In this document: positions 43,109 to 51,962 of the stretch, piece by piece
Layout: each line of letters starts with the position of its first letter
Position numbering within the stretch: position 1 is the stretch's first letter
Origin: Mucilaginibacter sp. L3T2-6
GTDB taxonomy: Bacteria > Bacteroidota > Bacteroidia > Sphingobacteriales > Sphingobacteriaceae
Direction of reading: 5' to 3'
DNA: 64,000 bases
NCBI RefSeq assembly: GCF_030519355.1
Contig: NZ_JAUMKC010000007.1
Span: 169,346 to 233,345 of the forward strand
Made by a program: the position numbers and the translations under genes
Notes under the pieces: generated by a model
Told to the model about the DNA's origin: nothing
What the model saw: only the letters and a program-made list of their open reading frames with translations
The model's database searches: none

Positions 43109-45427
43109 ATGCGGCTGAAATACTATTTTCCGGCGTTTTTATGTGCGGTTTTTGTGGCCGTTGCGTTGAATGCCTGCCATAATTCGCCGGCAAATATTGA
43201 TGACCAGATGCCGGATACGGTAAGCTACAACTTCAATATCCGCCCAATCCTCTCAGACAAATGTTACAAATGCCACGGCCCGGATGCAGGCAAAAGACAG
43301 GCAAACCTGCGGCTTGATAACCCGGCGAGCGCTTATAAGGCATTGCAGGATAATCCCAATGCCCATGTGATCGTTCCCGGCAGCCCTGAAATGTCGGAGC
43401 TATTCCGCCGCATTTCTACTAACGACACTGCTGATGTGATGCCGCCGGCAAATTCAAATCTGAAGCGACTTACCCCGCACGAGGTAGATTTGATTAAAAA
43501 ATGGATAAAGCAAGGTGCGAAATATGAAAAGCACTGGGCTTTTGTGCCGCCAAAATCATGGCCTGTGCCGGAGGTTGATAACAAAGATTGGGCAAAGAAC
43601 CCGATAGATAATTTTATCCTGAAAAAACAGGAGCAGTATGGTTTAAAGCCCAATCCAGAAGCAGATAAAGAACATTTGCTGAAACGTCTTAGCCTGGACC
43701 TAACCGGTCTGCCGCCCACCATCGAAATGCAAAACCGTTTCCTGGCAGACTATAGCCCAAATGCCTATGAAAAGATGGTGGATGAGCTGATGAAGAAGCC
43801 TGCGTATGGCGAAAAAATGGCTTTACATTGGATGGATGTAGCCCGCTATGCAGATTCGCACGGGTACCAGGATGACAACTACCGCACACAATGGCCGTGG
43901 CGCGACTGGGTAATACATGCCTATAACGAAAACCTGCCTTATGATATATTTGTGACCTGGCAGCTCGCCGGGGATTTGATGCCCAATGCCACCAAAGAAC
44001 AATTGCTGGCAACAGGCTTTAACCGGAACCACAAAATCACCGAGGAAGGCGGTGTAATTGACGAAGAGTACCGTGTGGCTTATGTTACCGACCGCACCAA
44101 TACCTTCGGCAAGGCCTTGCTGGGCGTTACACTGGAATGCTCACACTGCCACGACCATAAGTACGACCCATTCTCGCAAAAGGAATATTACCAGGTTTTT
44201 GCATTCTTTAACAGCGTGAAAGAAGCAGGCTTGCAATCAACCGTAGGCGGCCCCGAAACTTATGCCAAGCGGCCGATGATGCAGATATCAAACGACGATG
44301 TAAAAAGTATCCTGAAATTTATAAATAAAAAAGACACAGGAAAACTGATTGTTTCGGTGATGGGCGACAGCGAAGTTTACCGCAAAACGTACGTATTGAA
44401 ACGCGGCAATTACGACAGCCATGGCGACGAAGTACAGCCTGGAACTCCAGCATCCATCATGCCTTTTGATAACAGATTACCAAAAAACCGCCTTGGTTTG
44501 GCTGAATGGCTGTTCGACAAGCGCAACCCGCTCACTGCCCGTGTTTTTGTTAACCAAACCTGGCAGGAGTTGTTCGGGAAAGGCATAGTCAAAAGCTCGG
44601 GTGATTTCGGCATGCAGGGTGACCTGCCTACGCATCCCGAATTACTGGATTGGCTGTCGGTTGATTTTATGACCCATGGCTGGGATATGAAACGGCTGGT
44701 GAAACAGATGGTGATGTCGGCTACGTACCGGCAGTCGGCGGTTATTACTAAGGACAAATTAAAGCTCGACCCGGACAACAATTTATTGGCGCGCGGTCCG
44801 AGATACAGGTTGCCTGCCGAACTGGTGCGCGACCTGGTGCTGGCCAGCAGCGGATTGCTGAATCCAACTATCGGCGGCCCGAGCGTGAACCCATACCAGC
44901 CGCCGGGCTTGTGGGAAAACGCCACATCAGGCCGCGGCATATTGGCCACCTATAAACAGGTACATGGCCCCGACCTATATCGCCGGGGTATGTACACGCT
45001 AATTAAACGAACTGTTCCGCCTGTTGAAATGGCCATTTTTGATGCCAGCAACCGTGATCAATGCGAAGTAAAACGGCTACGAACCAATACACCGCTGCAA
45101 GCCCTGCTGATGGAAAATGATCCAACTGTGCTGGAAGCGGCAAGGGTATTGGCCGCCAAGCTGCTTAAAGATAATAGCCAAACAAAAGCCAAAATCACCA
45201 AAGCTTTCAGGCTGATTATGTGCCGGACACCGAACGAAAAAGAACTGGGAATATTAACAGGTTATTACGCAGACCAACTAAAAACGCTGGATAAAAAAGA
45301 CGCGCAAAAAGTATTGGCTGTAGGGGAATACCCCGTACCCCAGGATCTGGATAAAGTGATGCTGGCAGCGATGATGAAAACTGTGGACACAATTTATAAC
45401 TTAGAGGAAGCGATAACAAAAACCTGA
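43109..45427 (+). CDS. PSCyt1-PSCyt2-PSD1 lipoprotein with two haem c motifs
   Basis: Planctomycete-type cytochrome protein, 772 aa. Lipobox LNAC gives a lipidated C23. PSCyt1 (about 40-140) has CYKCH (C52, C55, H56) for haem c; DUF1549 (about 155-360) follows and contains a second CxxCH, CSHCH (C344, C347, H348); DUF1553 (about 440-690) ends the protein. Such proteins occur together with DUF1501 proteins in planctomycetes, verrucomicrobia and some Bacteroidota, in glycan- or sugar-degradation loci, but no reaction has been firmly assigned to my knowledge. Stop and next start overlap by one base (TGATG), so coupling with DUF1501 is certain. Confidence 0.92.
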   Translation: MRLKYYFPAFLCAVFVAVALNACHNSPANIDDQMPDTVSYNFNIRPILSDKCYKCHGPDAGKRQANLRLDNPASAYKALQDNPNAHVIVPGSPEMSELFRRISTNDTADVMPPANSNLKRLTPHEVDLIKKWIKQGAKYEKHWAFVPPKSWPVPEVDNKDWAKNPIDNFILKKQEQYGLKPNPEADKEHLLKRLSLDLTGLPPTIEMQNRFLADYSPNAYEKMVDELMKKPAYGEKMALHWMDVARYADSHGYQDDNYRTQWPWRDWVIHAYNENLPYDIFVTWQLAGDLMPNATKEQLLATGFNRNHKITEEGGVIDEEYRVAYVTDRTNTFGKALLGVTLECSHCHDHKYDPFSQKEYYQVFAFFNSVKEAGLQSTVGGPETYAKRPMMQISNDDVKSILKFINKKDTGKLIVSVMGDSEVYRKTYVLKRGNYDSHGDEVQPGTPASIMPFDNRLPKNRLGLAEWLFDKRNPLTARVFVNQTWQELFGKGIVKSSGDFGMQGDLPTHPELLDWLSVDFMTHGWDMKRLVKQMVMSATYRQSAVITKDKLKLDPDNNLLARGPRYRLPAELVRDLVLASSGLLNPTIGGPSVNPYQPPGLWENATSGRGILATYKQVHGPDLYRRGMYTLIKRTVPPVEMAIFDASNRDQCEVKRLRTNTPLQALLMENDPTVLEAARVLAAKLLKDNSQTKAKITKAFRLIMCRTPNEKELGILTGYYADQLKTLDKKDAQKVLAVGEYPVPQDLDKVMLAAMMKTVDTIYNLEEAITKT

Positions 45428-46884
45428 TGGCAATGGAAAAGGAAATTTTAGAGCATCGCCTCAATATCAACAGGCGGAAATTCCTGTCGAAGCTTAGTTT
45501 AGGCATCGGCAGTATCGCGCTTGGTTCGCTGCTTATACCAGATTTATTTAGTGGAGGTGAGAGCGATTTGGATGTTATTGCGGGCTTGCCTCATTTTGCC
45601 CCGAAAGCAAAGCGGGTTATTTACCTTTTCCAGGATGGCGCTCCGTCGCAGCTGGAATCATTTGATTACAAACCAAAGCTTCGCGAAATGATGGGTCAAG
45701 AATTACCGCCATCTGTTCGCGGCGGCCAGATCTTAACCGGTATGACGGCGAATCAAAAGTCGTTTCCGCTCGCCGGGTCATTTTATGATTTTAAGCAGTA
45801 TGGCAAGTCGGGCCTATGGGTAAGCGACTTGTTTCCGCACATTGGCAATATAGCCGATGATATTTGCATGATCAACACCATTTACACGGAAGCTATAAAC
45901 CACGACCCGGCGCTGACATTTTTCCAAACCGGAGCCCAGCAGGGCAACCGGCCAAGCATGGGCTCGTGGGTAAGCTACGGCCTTGGCAGCGAGAATAAAA
46001 ACCTGCCTGCATTTACCGTGCTGCTGTCAAAAGGCAAGGGCAACGGGCAGGGCGTATATTCTAAATTATGGAGCAATGGCTTCCTGGATTCCATCCACCA
46101 GGGTGTGCAGTTCAGCAGCAGCGAAAACCCGGTGTTATACCTGAATGACCAGCCTGGCATCAGCCGGCAGGAACGCCGTAAGATGCTTGACAAGCTTGCA
46201 GAGCTGAATGAGATGTCGTATAAAGAATTTAACGACCCGGAAATAACTGCTAAGGTGCAGCAATATGAAATGGCCTATCGTATGCAATCTGCCGTGCCGG
46301 AAATTATGGATGTTTCAAAAGAGTCGGATGATATTGTAAAAATGTATGGTCCGGACTGCTTAGTACCCGGCACTTACGCAGCTAACTGCCTGCTGGCCCG
46401 AAAGCTATCAGAAAGCGGTGTCCGGTTTGTGCAACTTTATCACCAGGGCTGGGATCAGCATAGTAACCTGCCCATGGAAATGGCAGGGCAGGCGAAAGAC
46501 GTAGACCAGGCTTCGGCAGCTTTGGTGACAGATTTAAAGCAGCGTGGCCTGCTGGATGAAACTTTAGTAATTTGGGGCGGCGAGTTTGGCCGGACAAATT
46601 ACAGCCAGGGCAAACTGGAAAAAGCCAACTATGGCCGCGACCACCATCCCCGCTGCTTCAGTATCTGGATGGCCGGCGGAGGCATAAAGCCAGGTATAGT
46701 TTATGGGCAATCCGACGAATTTGGATACAATATTGTGAAAGATCCGGTGCACGTGCATGACTTTCATGCAACTATATTAAATCAGTTGGGGCTCGATCAT
46801 ACAAAATTAACTTTCAAAAGCCAGGGCCGCAGGTATCGTTTAACGGATGTGGCCGGCAATGTGGTTAAAGGAATTATATCTTGA
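45427..46884 (+). CDS. DUF1501 family exported protein
   Basis: 485 aa, alkaline-phosphatase/sulfatase-like fold without an obvious catalytic formylglycine motif. The N-terminus has a twin-arginine signal (INRRKFLSKLSLGIGS, arginines 16-17), suggesting export in folded form. Family landmarks: FQDGAPSQLESFDYKP near 70, NHDPALTFFQTGAQQG near 160, and GRDHHPRCFSIWMAGG near 400. It is translationally coupled to the PSD1 gene, and the two very likely act together in the periplasm. Function of the family is not established. Confidence 0.92.
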   Translation: MAMEKEILEHRLNINRRKFLSKLSLGIGSIALGSLLIPDLFSGGESDLDVIAGLPHFAPKAKRVIYLFQDGAPSQLESFDYKPKLREMMGQELPPSVRGGQILTGMTANQKSFPLAGSFYDFKQYGKSGLWVSDLFPHIGNIADDICMINTIYTEAINHDPALTFFQTGAQQGNRPSMGSWVSYGLGSENKNLPAFTVLLSKGKGNGQGVYSKLWSNGFLDSIHQGVQFSSSENPVLYLNDQPGISRQERRKMLDKLAELNEMSYKEFNDPEITAKVQQYEMAYRMQSAVPEIMDVSKESDDIVKMYGPDCLVPGTYAANCLLARKLSESGVRFVQLYHQGWDQHSNLPMEMAGQAKDVDQASAALVTDLKQRGLLDETLVIWGGEFGRTNYSQGKLEKANYGRDHHPRCFSIWMAGGGIKPGIVYGQSDEFGYNIVKDPVHVHDFHATILNQLGLDHTKLTFKSQGRRYRLTDVAGNVVKGIIS

Positions 46885-46909
46885 TTCTTATCGGTGAAAT
46901 TATATAAAA

Positions 46910-47935
46910 ATGGAAAGAAGAAACTTCATCAAACAGTCTGCTTTAGTAACCGGCAGCTTTTTTATAGCAAAAGATTTATTGGCCAAGGATGATGGCCCTG
47001 TTTATGGCCATGGCAATATGCGCTACCGTATGGATAACAAATGGAGCAAGGCCGACCCGATGAAAAACCCGGTGAATGACTGCCACGAAATGGTGCAGGA
47101 CAAAAAAGGCCGCATACTATTGCTTACAAACGAGACTAAAAATAACGTACTCATCTATAATAAATCGGGCAAGCTGCTGGATACCTGGGGCCACGAATTT
47201 CCCGGGGCACATGGGCTTACCCTGTTTGACGAAAACGGCACCGAGTTTTTATTCATTACTGATACGGTAAAGCACCAGGTTTACAAAACCACTATGGATG
47301 GCAGGATACTGATGACCATGGATGTGCCACTGGAGACCGGCGTTTACAAAAAACCGGAAGATTTTATCCCGACAGAAACAACCGTGGATACTAACGGAGA
47401 TTTTTGGATAGCTGACGGATACGGTTCGCAGTACATTATGCAATATGATAAAAACGGCAAGCTGAAACATTTCTTTGGAGGCCGCGGTGATGGTGATGAG
47501 CACTTGGACAATGCTCATGGCATAACTATAGACAGGCGCAAAGCAACGCCTACACTGATTATTACTGACCGTACCCGCAATTGCTTCAAGCGTTTCAGTA
47601 TGGATGGCAAACTGCTGGAAGTGATTAAGCTGCCTGGTGCATGTGTATGCCGCCCCGTAATAAAAGGAGACTACCTGTATGCTGCGGTGTTACGTTCGCC
47701 AAATTTAAATGCCGAGAATACTGGTTTCACTACCATACTGGATAAAGACAACAAGGTGGTATCGAACATCGGCGGCACTGAACCGACTTATAAGGATGGT
47801 GTGCTGCAGCCGATGGCCCAGGCCGAAAAGATATTTTTAAACCCGCACGATGTGCTGGTGGATAACGACGAAAATCTGTATGTTGCGCAATGGGCATCGG
47901 GCAAAGTGTATCCTTATAAATTTACGAGAGTGTAA
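46910..47935 (+). CDS. Exported beta-propeller (NHL-type) protein
   Basis: 341 aa. The start MERRNFIKQSALVTG is a twin-arginine-like signal. The body has about six repeats of the NHL/peptidylglycine-lyase type (for example GKLLDTWGHEFPGAHGLTL, NGDFWIADGYGSQYIMQYD, NPHDVLVDNDENLYVAQW). Propellers of this sort bind or act on small sugars or serve as interaction platforms. It follows the DUF1501 gene by 25 bases and precedes the cytochrome fusion gene. Confidence 0.88.
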   Translation: MERRNFIKQSALVTGSFFIAKDLLAKDDGPVYGHGNMRYRMDNKWSKADPMKNPVNDCHEMVQDKKGRILLLTNETKNNVLIYNKSGKLLDTWGHEFPGAHGLTLFDENGTEFLFITDTVKHQVYKTTMDGRILMTMDVPLETGVYKKPEDFIPTETTVDTNGDFWIADGYGSQYIMQYDKNGKLKHFFGGRGDGDEHLDNAHGITIDRRKATPTLIITDRTRNCFKRFSMDGKLLEVIKLPGACVCRPVIKGDYLYAAVLRSPNLNAENTGFTTILDKDNKVVSNIGGTEPTYKDGVLQPMAQAEKIFLNPHDVLVDNDENLYVAQWASGKVYPYKFTRV

Positions 47936-48069
47936 GAAACCCCGCAAACAGACTTTGCGAACGCGGCAATCTCATCGCTGGCAATGGCGTACGATGCATA
48001 GCTCCGGGATTGCTTTGATCCCCGCAATAACAGTATTATTATTTTAAGATATTAAACTACCCTGATTAG

Positions 48070-50229
48070 ATGATAAAAAGCACGCACAAAAGTTTTGCCG
48101 CGAACCTGCTATTTGCCCTCAATATATTTATCATCTTTTTATTGCTGTTTGGTTCACGGATCGTTATCCCGATATGGCTGCAGCTCGTAGGCCGTATGCA
48201 CCCGTTGATATTGCACTTCCCGATTGTAGTGCTGATAATGGCCATGATGCTGGAATTTTTTCGCTTTAAGGAGCGGTTCCGCACTGAGAAATTATATCAT
48301 GACTTTACCGATTACCTGTGGCTGACCGGGGCAATATTTGCTGCTGTAACAGCCATAATGGGCTTGTTTTTAGCGAAAGAGCCCGGCTATGAGGGCGACA
48401 CCCTGCTTTGGCACAAATGGATGGGCGCATCAGTTGTTTTTGTGTCAACAATAATTTACTGGTGCCGCACTGCGGGATGGTATAATATAACGCTTGCCCG
48501 CGCTGGCGCTGCATTTGTAGTGCTTTCACTGGTGGTTGCCGGGCATTTTGGTGCGGATCTGACGCATGGGGACAACTTTGTGCTGGCGCCTGTTTGGCAT
48601 AATGAAAAAGAGCTGGTACCGGTTGATAAAGCCTATGTATATAAAGATGTTATTCAGCCTATATTCGAGAGTAAATGTATAAGCTGCCATAATCCTGACA
48701 AAACCAAGGGTGGCCTGATGCTGATTGATGAAAAATCAATACTAAAAGGCGGTAAAGATGGCAAGCTCATCGTTCCCGGTCAGCCGAATATCAGCTTGTT
48801 GTTGCAGCGCATACATTTAGATGCAGGGGATAAAAAACACATGCCCCCTGCCGGAAAACCACAGCTGACCCCGGATGAAATGAAGTTACTTTACCTGTGG
48901 GTAAAAGAAAACGCTGATTTTAAAAATAAGGTGATCGCCCTGCCTGAAAAGGATTCGCTACGTCAGATCGCATCAACCTATCTAAAGCCTGCCGAAGAAA
49001 CCGAAGAGAAATTTGATTTTGCTGCCGCTGATGAAAAAACCGTCAAAAAACTGAACAACAATTACAGGGTAGTCTATCCGATTGCTAAAGAATCGCCGGC
49101 TTTGGGTGTAAACATCTACAATAAAAGCAGCTATCAGCCCAAAGTGCTGGAAGAATTAAGCCCTATAAAGAAGCAGGTTATATCGCTCGACCTGGATAAG
49201 ATGCCGGTGAAGGACGCCGAATTGAAAACCATTGCTCAATTTGAAAATCTGCATACCCTTAACCTGGACTTTACCGACGTGACCGGGGCTACCTTAAAAG
49301 ATCTTGCCGGTATGAAATCTTTAAAGATGATTTCGCTGGCGGGTACACCGCTAAAGGCTGATGCTATTAAACAAATCAGCTCTTTGAAAAGCCTTAGCAA
49401 AATCACGCTTTGGGACACCGGCCTTACCGATGCCCAGATACAGGACCTGCAGGCACACAATAAAAACATTGAATTTATTAAGAGTTTTAAAGATGATGGC
49501 AAACCGATAAAACTGAATGTTCCACAGATAAAGAACACTACGCTTGTGTTTGCCAGCTCGCTGCCCCTTGAAATTGTTCATCCGATAAAAGGCGTTGAAC
49601 TACGCTACACCACCGATGGCAAGGACCCTGACAGCGTTAACTCGCCTGTCTATAAAACAGGGGCGTCAGTCACCAAAAATACCACAGTTAAAGTAAAAGC
49701 CTACAAAAAGGGGTGGCTGAGCAGCGATGTAATACAGTTTAATGTTTTCAAAAGCACCTACACGCCGGATAGTGTTAGCTTTTTAATGCCGCCAAATCCG
49801 AAATACAGCGCCGAAGGTGCAAAATCACTGGTGGATAAAGAGCTCGGCGGACCTGGCTTCGGCAGCGGAAAATGGATTGCTGCGCAAAGCAATATTGGCG
49901 TTTATATGCAATTTAATAAACCAGCCAATGTGCGTACCGTCACCATAAATTGCCTGCGCAACCTGGGCAGCCAGATATTTTTACCTATTGGGATAGAGGT
50001 GTGGGGCGGCCCTGATAAAGAACACCTGAAATTGTTAAGCAATGTTGTACCTCCCCCGGCAAAAAAAGGCGAACCAGATGCCAGCATCGGCTTAGATTGC
50101 AAACTGAATACAAATAAACCCGTTTCCTGCTTAAAAATCATCACTAAAAATATTCAAAGTCTCCCATCGTGGGACCCGGTAAAAAAAGGACCGGAGTGGG
50201 CTTTTATGGATGAGATATTTTTGAATTAA
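48070..50229 (+). CDS. DUF2231-cytochrome-LRR-CHB_HEX_C-discoidin-like fusion
   Basis: 719-aa membrane protein with five visible parts: a four-helix DUF2231 region (about 15-160, HPLILHFP at 44-51), a PSCyt1 haem domain (about 190-285, CISCH with C203, C206, H207), a leucine-rich-repeat-like stretch (about 380-495), a chitobiase C-terminal-like fold (about 510-585, LRYTTDGKDPDS), and a discoidin-like C-terminal domain (about 600-719). The arrangement suggests an anchored periplasmic cytochrome with sugar-binding modules that could pass electrons from the PSD1/DUF1501/GMC enzymes into the membrane. That role is inference. Confidence 0.87.
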   Translation: MIKSTHKSFAANLLFALNIFIIFLLLFGSRIVIPIWLQLVGRMHPLILHFPIVVLIMAMMLEFFRFKERFRTEKLYHDFTDYLWLTGAIFAAVTAIMGLFLAKEPGYEGDTLLWHKWMGASVVFVSTIIYWCRTAGWYNITLARAGAAFVVLSLVVAGHFGADLTHGDNFVLAPVWHNEKELVPVDKAYVYKDVIQPIFESKCISCHNPDKTKGGLMLIDEKSILKGGKDGKLIVPGQPNISLLLQRIHLDAGDKKHMPPAGKPQLTPDEMKLLYLWVKENADFKNKVIALPEKDSLRQIASTYLKPAEETEEKFDFAAADEKTVKKLNNNYRVVYPIAKESPALGVNIYNKSSYQPKVLEELSPIKKQVISLDLDKMPVKDAELKTIAQFENLHTLNLDFTDVTGATLKDLAGMKSLKMISLAGTPLKADAIKQISSLKSLSKITLWDTGLTDAQIQDLQAHNKNIEFIKSFKDDGKPIKLNVPQIKNTTLVFASSLPLEIVHPIKGVELRYTTDGKDPDSVNSPVYKTGASVTKNTTVKVKAYKKGWLSSDVIQFNVFKSTYTPDSVSFLMPPNPKYSAEGAKSLVDKELGGPGFGSGKWIAAQSNIGVYMQFNKPANVRTVTINCLRNLGSQIFLPIGIEVWGGPDKEHLKLLSNVVPPPAKKGEPDASIGLDCKLNTNKPVSCLKIITKNIQSLPSWDPVKKGPEWAFMDEIFLN

Positions 50230-50307
50230 ATTTTTATTTCGATATTTATTCCGGTGGACATTTGCTGAGAACAATGTCCGATTGTTAAACCTTATTATCA
50301 ATTATTT

Positions 50308-50649
50308 ATGGCATGGTCTGTTACCTCTACGCCCTGCGTTACTGTACATACAACCCTTGTGCGCCAGGGCCAAATAGATTATCGCGTTCAATTTACTGAT
50401 GCTGGTGCGCTAAAAATGTCCGACCTGGTATTCTTTAACACCGCTGCGAGCAGTAATATCGTCAAGACGCAGGCTTTAATGCTGGCCAATACCCTGGACA
50501 GTATATTCACCAATACGTACCTGGCGGTGTACCAGACGGGCTGCGATCAGGACAAAAGCGTTGCTGCAATGGTGACGACGATGGTAGTGGCTAATAATAC
50601 TGTGGAAAATTTATGTGACACAATTGTTGAATGCTATAATATCACCTAA
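50308..50649 (+). CDS. Unknown 113-aa protein
   Basis: Not recognised. Soluble, no signal peptide, about half hydrophobic with four cysteines (C9, C79, and two near the end, LCDTIVECYNIT). Its stop overlaps the next gene's start by one base (TAATG), so the pair is coupled and this small frame is probably real. It lies 78 bases after the cytochrome fusion gene. Confidence 0.65.
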   Translation: MAWSVTSTPCVTVHTTLVRQGQIDYRVQFTDAGALKMSDLVFFNTAASSNIVKTQALMLANTLDSIFTNTYLAVYQTGCDQDKSVAAMVTTMVVANNTVENLCDTIVECYNIT

Positions 50650-51848
50650 TGAAAAAACTAATACTGAGCAGCATAATAATTGCTTTATTAACGTCCTCAG
50701 CCCGGCTTTTTGGACAAACAGGATCAATTTCAACAGTAATTGACCAGCCTTATCCCGGGATGAATGTTAAACAAGTCGACAGCATTAAGCAAGCTGCTTA
50801 CAATTTTATTTTTTCGAACCCGGATTTGCTGAATGATGCATTCGCTAAATATGTCGGCGCTTTAAAAACGGCCAATGGTAAAACATACGATTTTATGCGC
50901 GACCTGAATATTAAATTCAAAACTTTCCAGGCGGACAACCAGTCACCAGCATTGGGTTTTGAATACAAATATGAAAACAGCTGGAGCAAGGTGAGCCATA
51001 CGCCGAAGCATTCGTTCAATCAGTCGTATAATCTGAACTTTAATGGAAACGTTGCATTTAAAAAGGCTTATAACCCTGCAGATTTCCTGGAATCGAAAGC
51101 TTTTTATAATGGGACATTTATATGGGGCGGCATAGCCAAAAAGAATACCCCTGAACAAAAAAAGAAACTTGATACCATCAACAGGCTAATTGAAACCGCG
51201 CTGGCAGCATCCGATTTTGAGAGAGTTAAAGCACTTTATGAACAATCGGATGAACTGACAAAAATTACCGACCAGTATCTGCTTGGTGTAAGCTTAAACG
51301 CATCTTATGAATCGAACCAGGATTTTTCAAAGCGGCAATTTGTACCGGGTGTTTTAATTAATGCAGGCGCCAAAGCCTGGGATAAAAACGAGGCGCTGCG
51401 GTATTTTAACCTCCCTGATTACCCTTTCGCCCTGATCAGGATGCTTACGGGTACTGACAGTGATTTTAACCTTTCCGGTGCATCCTTTCCATCTGCTTTG
51501 TTCGGTCTCGATTATGTAACTCCTGAACAAGACAGCTTAAGAAAAGCCGTAACCGGCGCATTGGATCCTTTTTTCAGGCTCCGCTTCGAAGCTGCATTTA
51601 AAACCAAGGCGGCAGCGGTGGGCAAACAGATCATTTATTTCAGCGCCGATTATCGCTGGTATAAGGAACTGAATGCGTCTGATGCCATCAAAAATGCCCA
51701 AATAGACCATTTCAACTATTTTGTGGCTACCCTGGAATCAAACAATGGTTTTTTTGTTAATTACACGACCGGTAAGCTGCCATTTGACAAAAAAAGCAGT
51801 AATGTTTATGGGATTGGATTTCATTATGACTTAGGAAATTGGAAATAG
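50649..51848 (+). CDS. Unknown secreted protein, possibly an outer-membrane barrel
   Basis: 399 aa with a signal peptide (MKKLILSSIIIALLTSS...FGQ). The mature part has alternating aromatic strands (SPALGFEYKYENSW, YNLNFNGNVAFKKAY, FFVNYTTGKLPF) and a final strand VYGIGFHYDLGNW, a pattern seen in outer-membrane beta barrels. Family not recognised. Coupled to the small gene before it and upstream of the GMC oxidoreductase; whether it belongs to that system is unknown. Confidence 0.7.
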   Translation: MKKLILSSIIIALLTSSARLFGQTGSISTVIDQPYPGMNVKQVDSIKQAAYNFIFSNPDLLNDAFAKYVGALKTANGKTYDFMRDLNIKFKTFQADNQSPALGFEYKYENSWSKVSHTPKHSFNQSYNLNFNGNVAFKKAYNPADFLESKAFYNGTFIWGGIAKKNTPEQKKKLDTINRLIETALAASDFERVKALYEQSDELTKITDQYLLGVSLNASYESNQDFSKRQFVPGVLINAGAKAWDKNEALRYFNLPDYPFALIRMLTGTDSDFNLSGASFPSALFGLDYVTPEQDSLRKAVTGALDPFFRLRFEAAFKTKAAAVGKQIIYFSADYRWYKELNASDAIKNAQIDHFNYFVATLESNNGFFVNYTTGKLPFDKKSSNVYGIGFHYDLGNWK

Positions 51849-51962
51849 CCCCGCTTGTTAATCCCGTTTGCGGATAAAAAACGATCGCAATTACTTTATA
51901 TTCATGTTTGTCTGCGGGTAATACGTACATTTATTTTCCGGTTTTTTTTATAACAGGAAATT

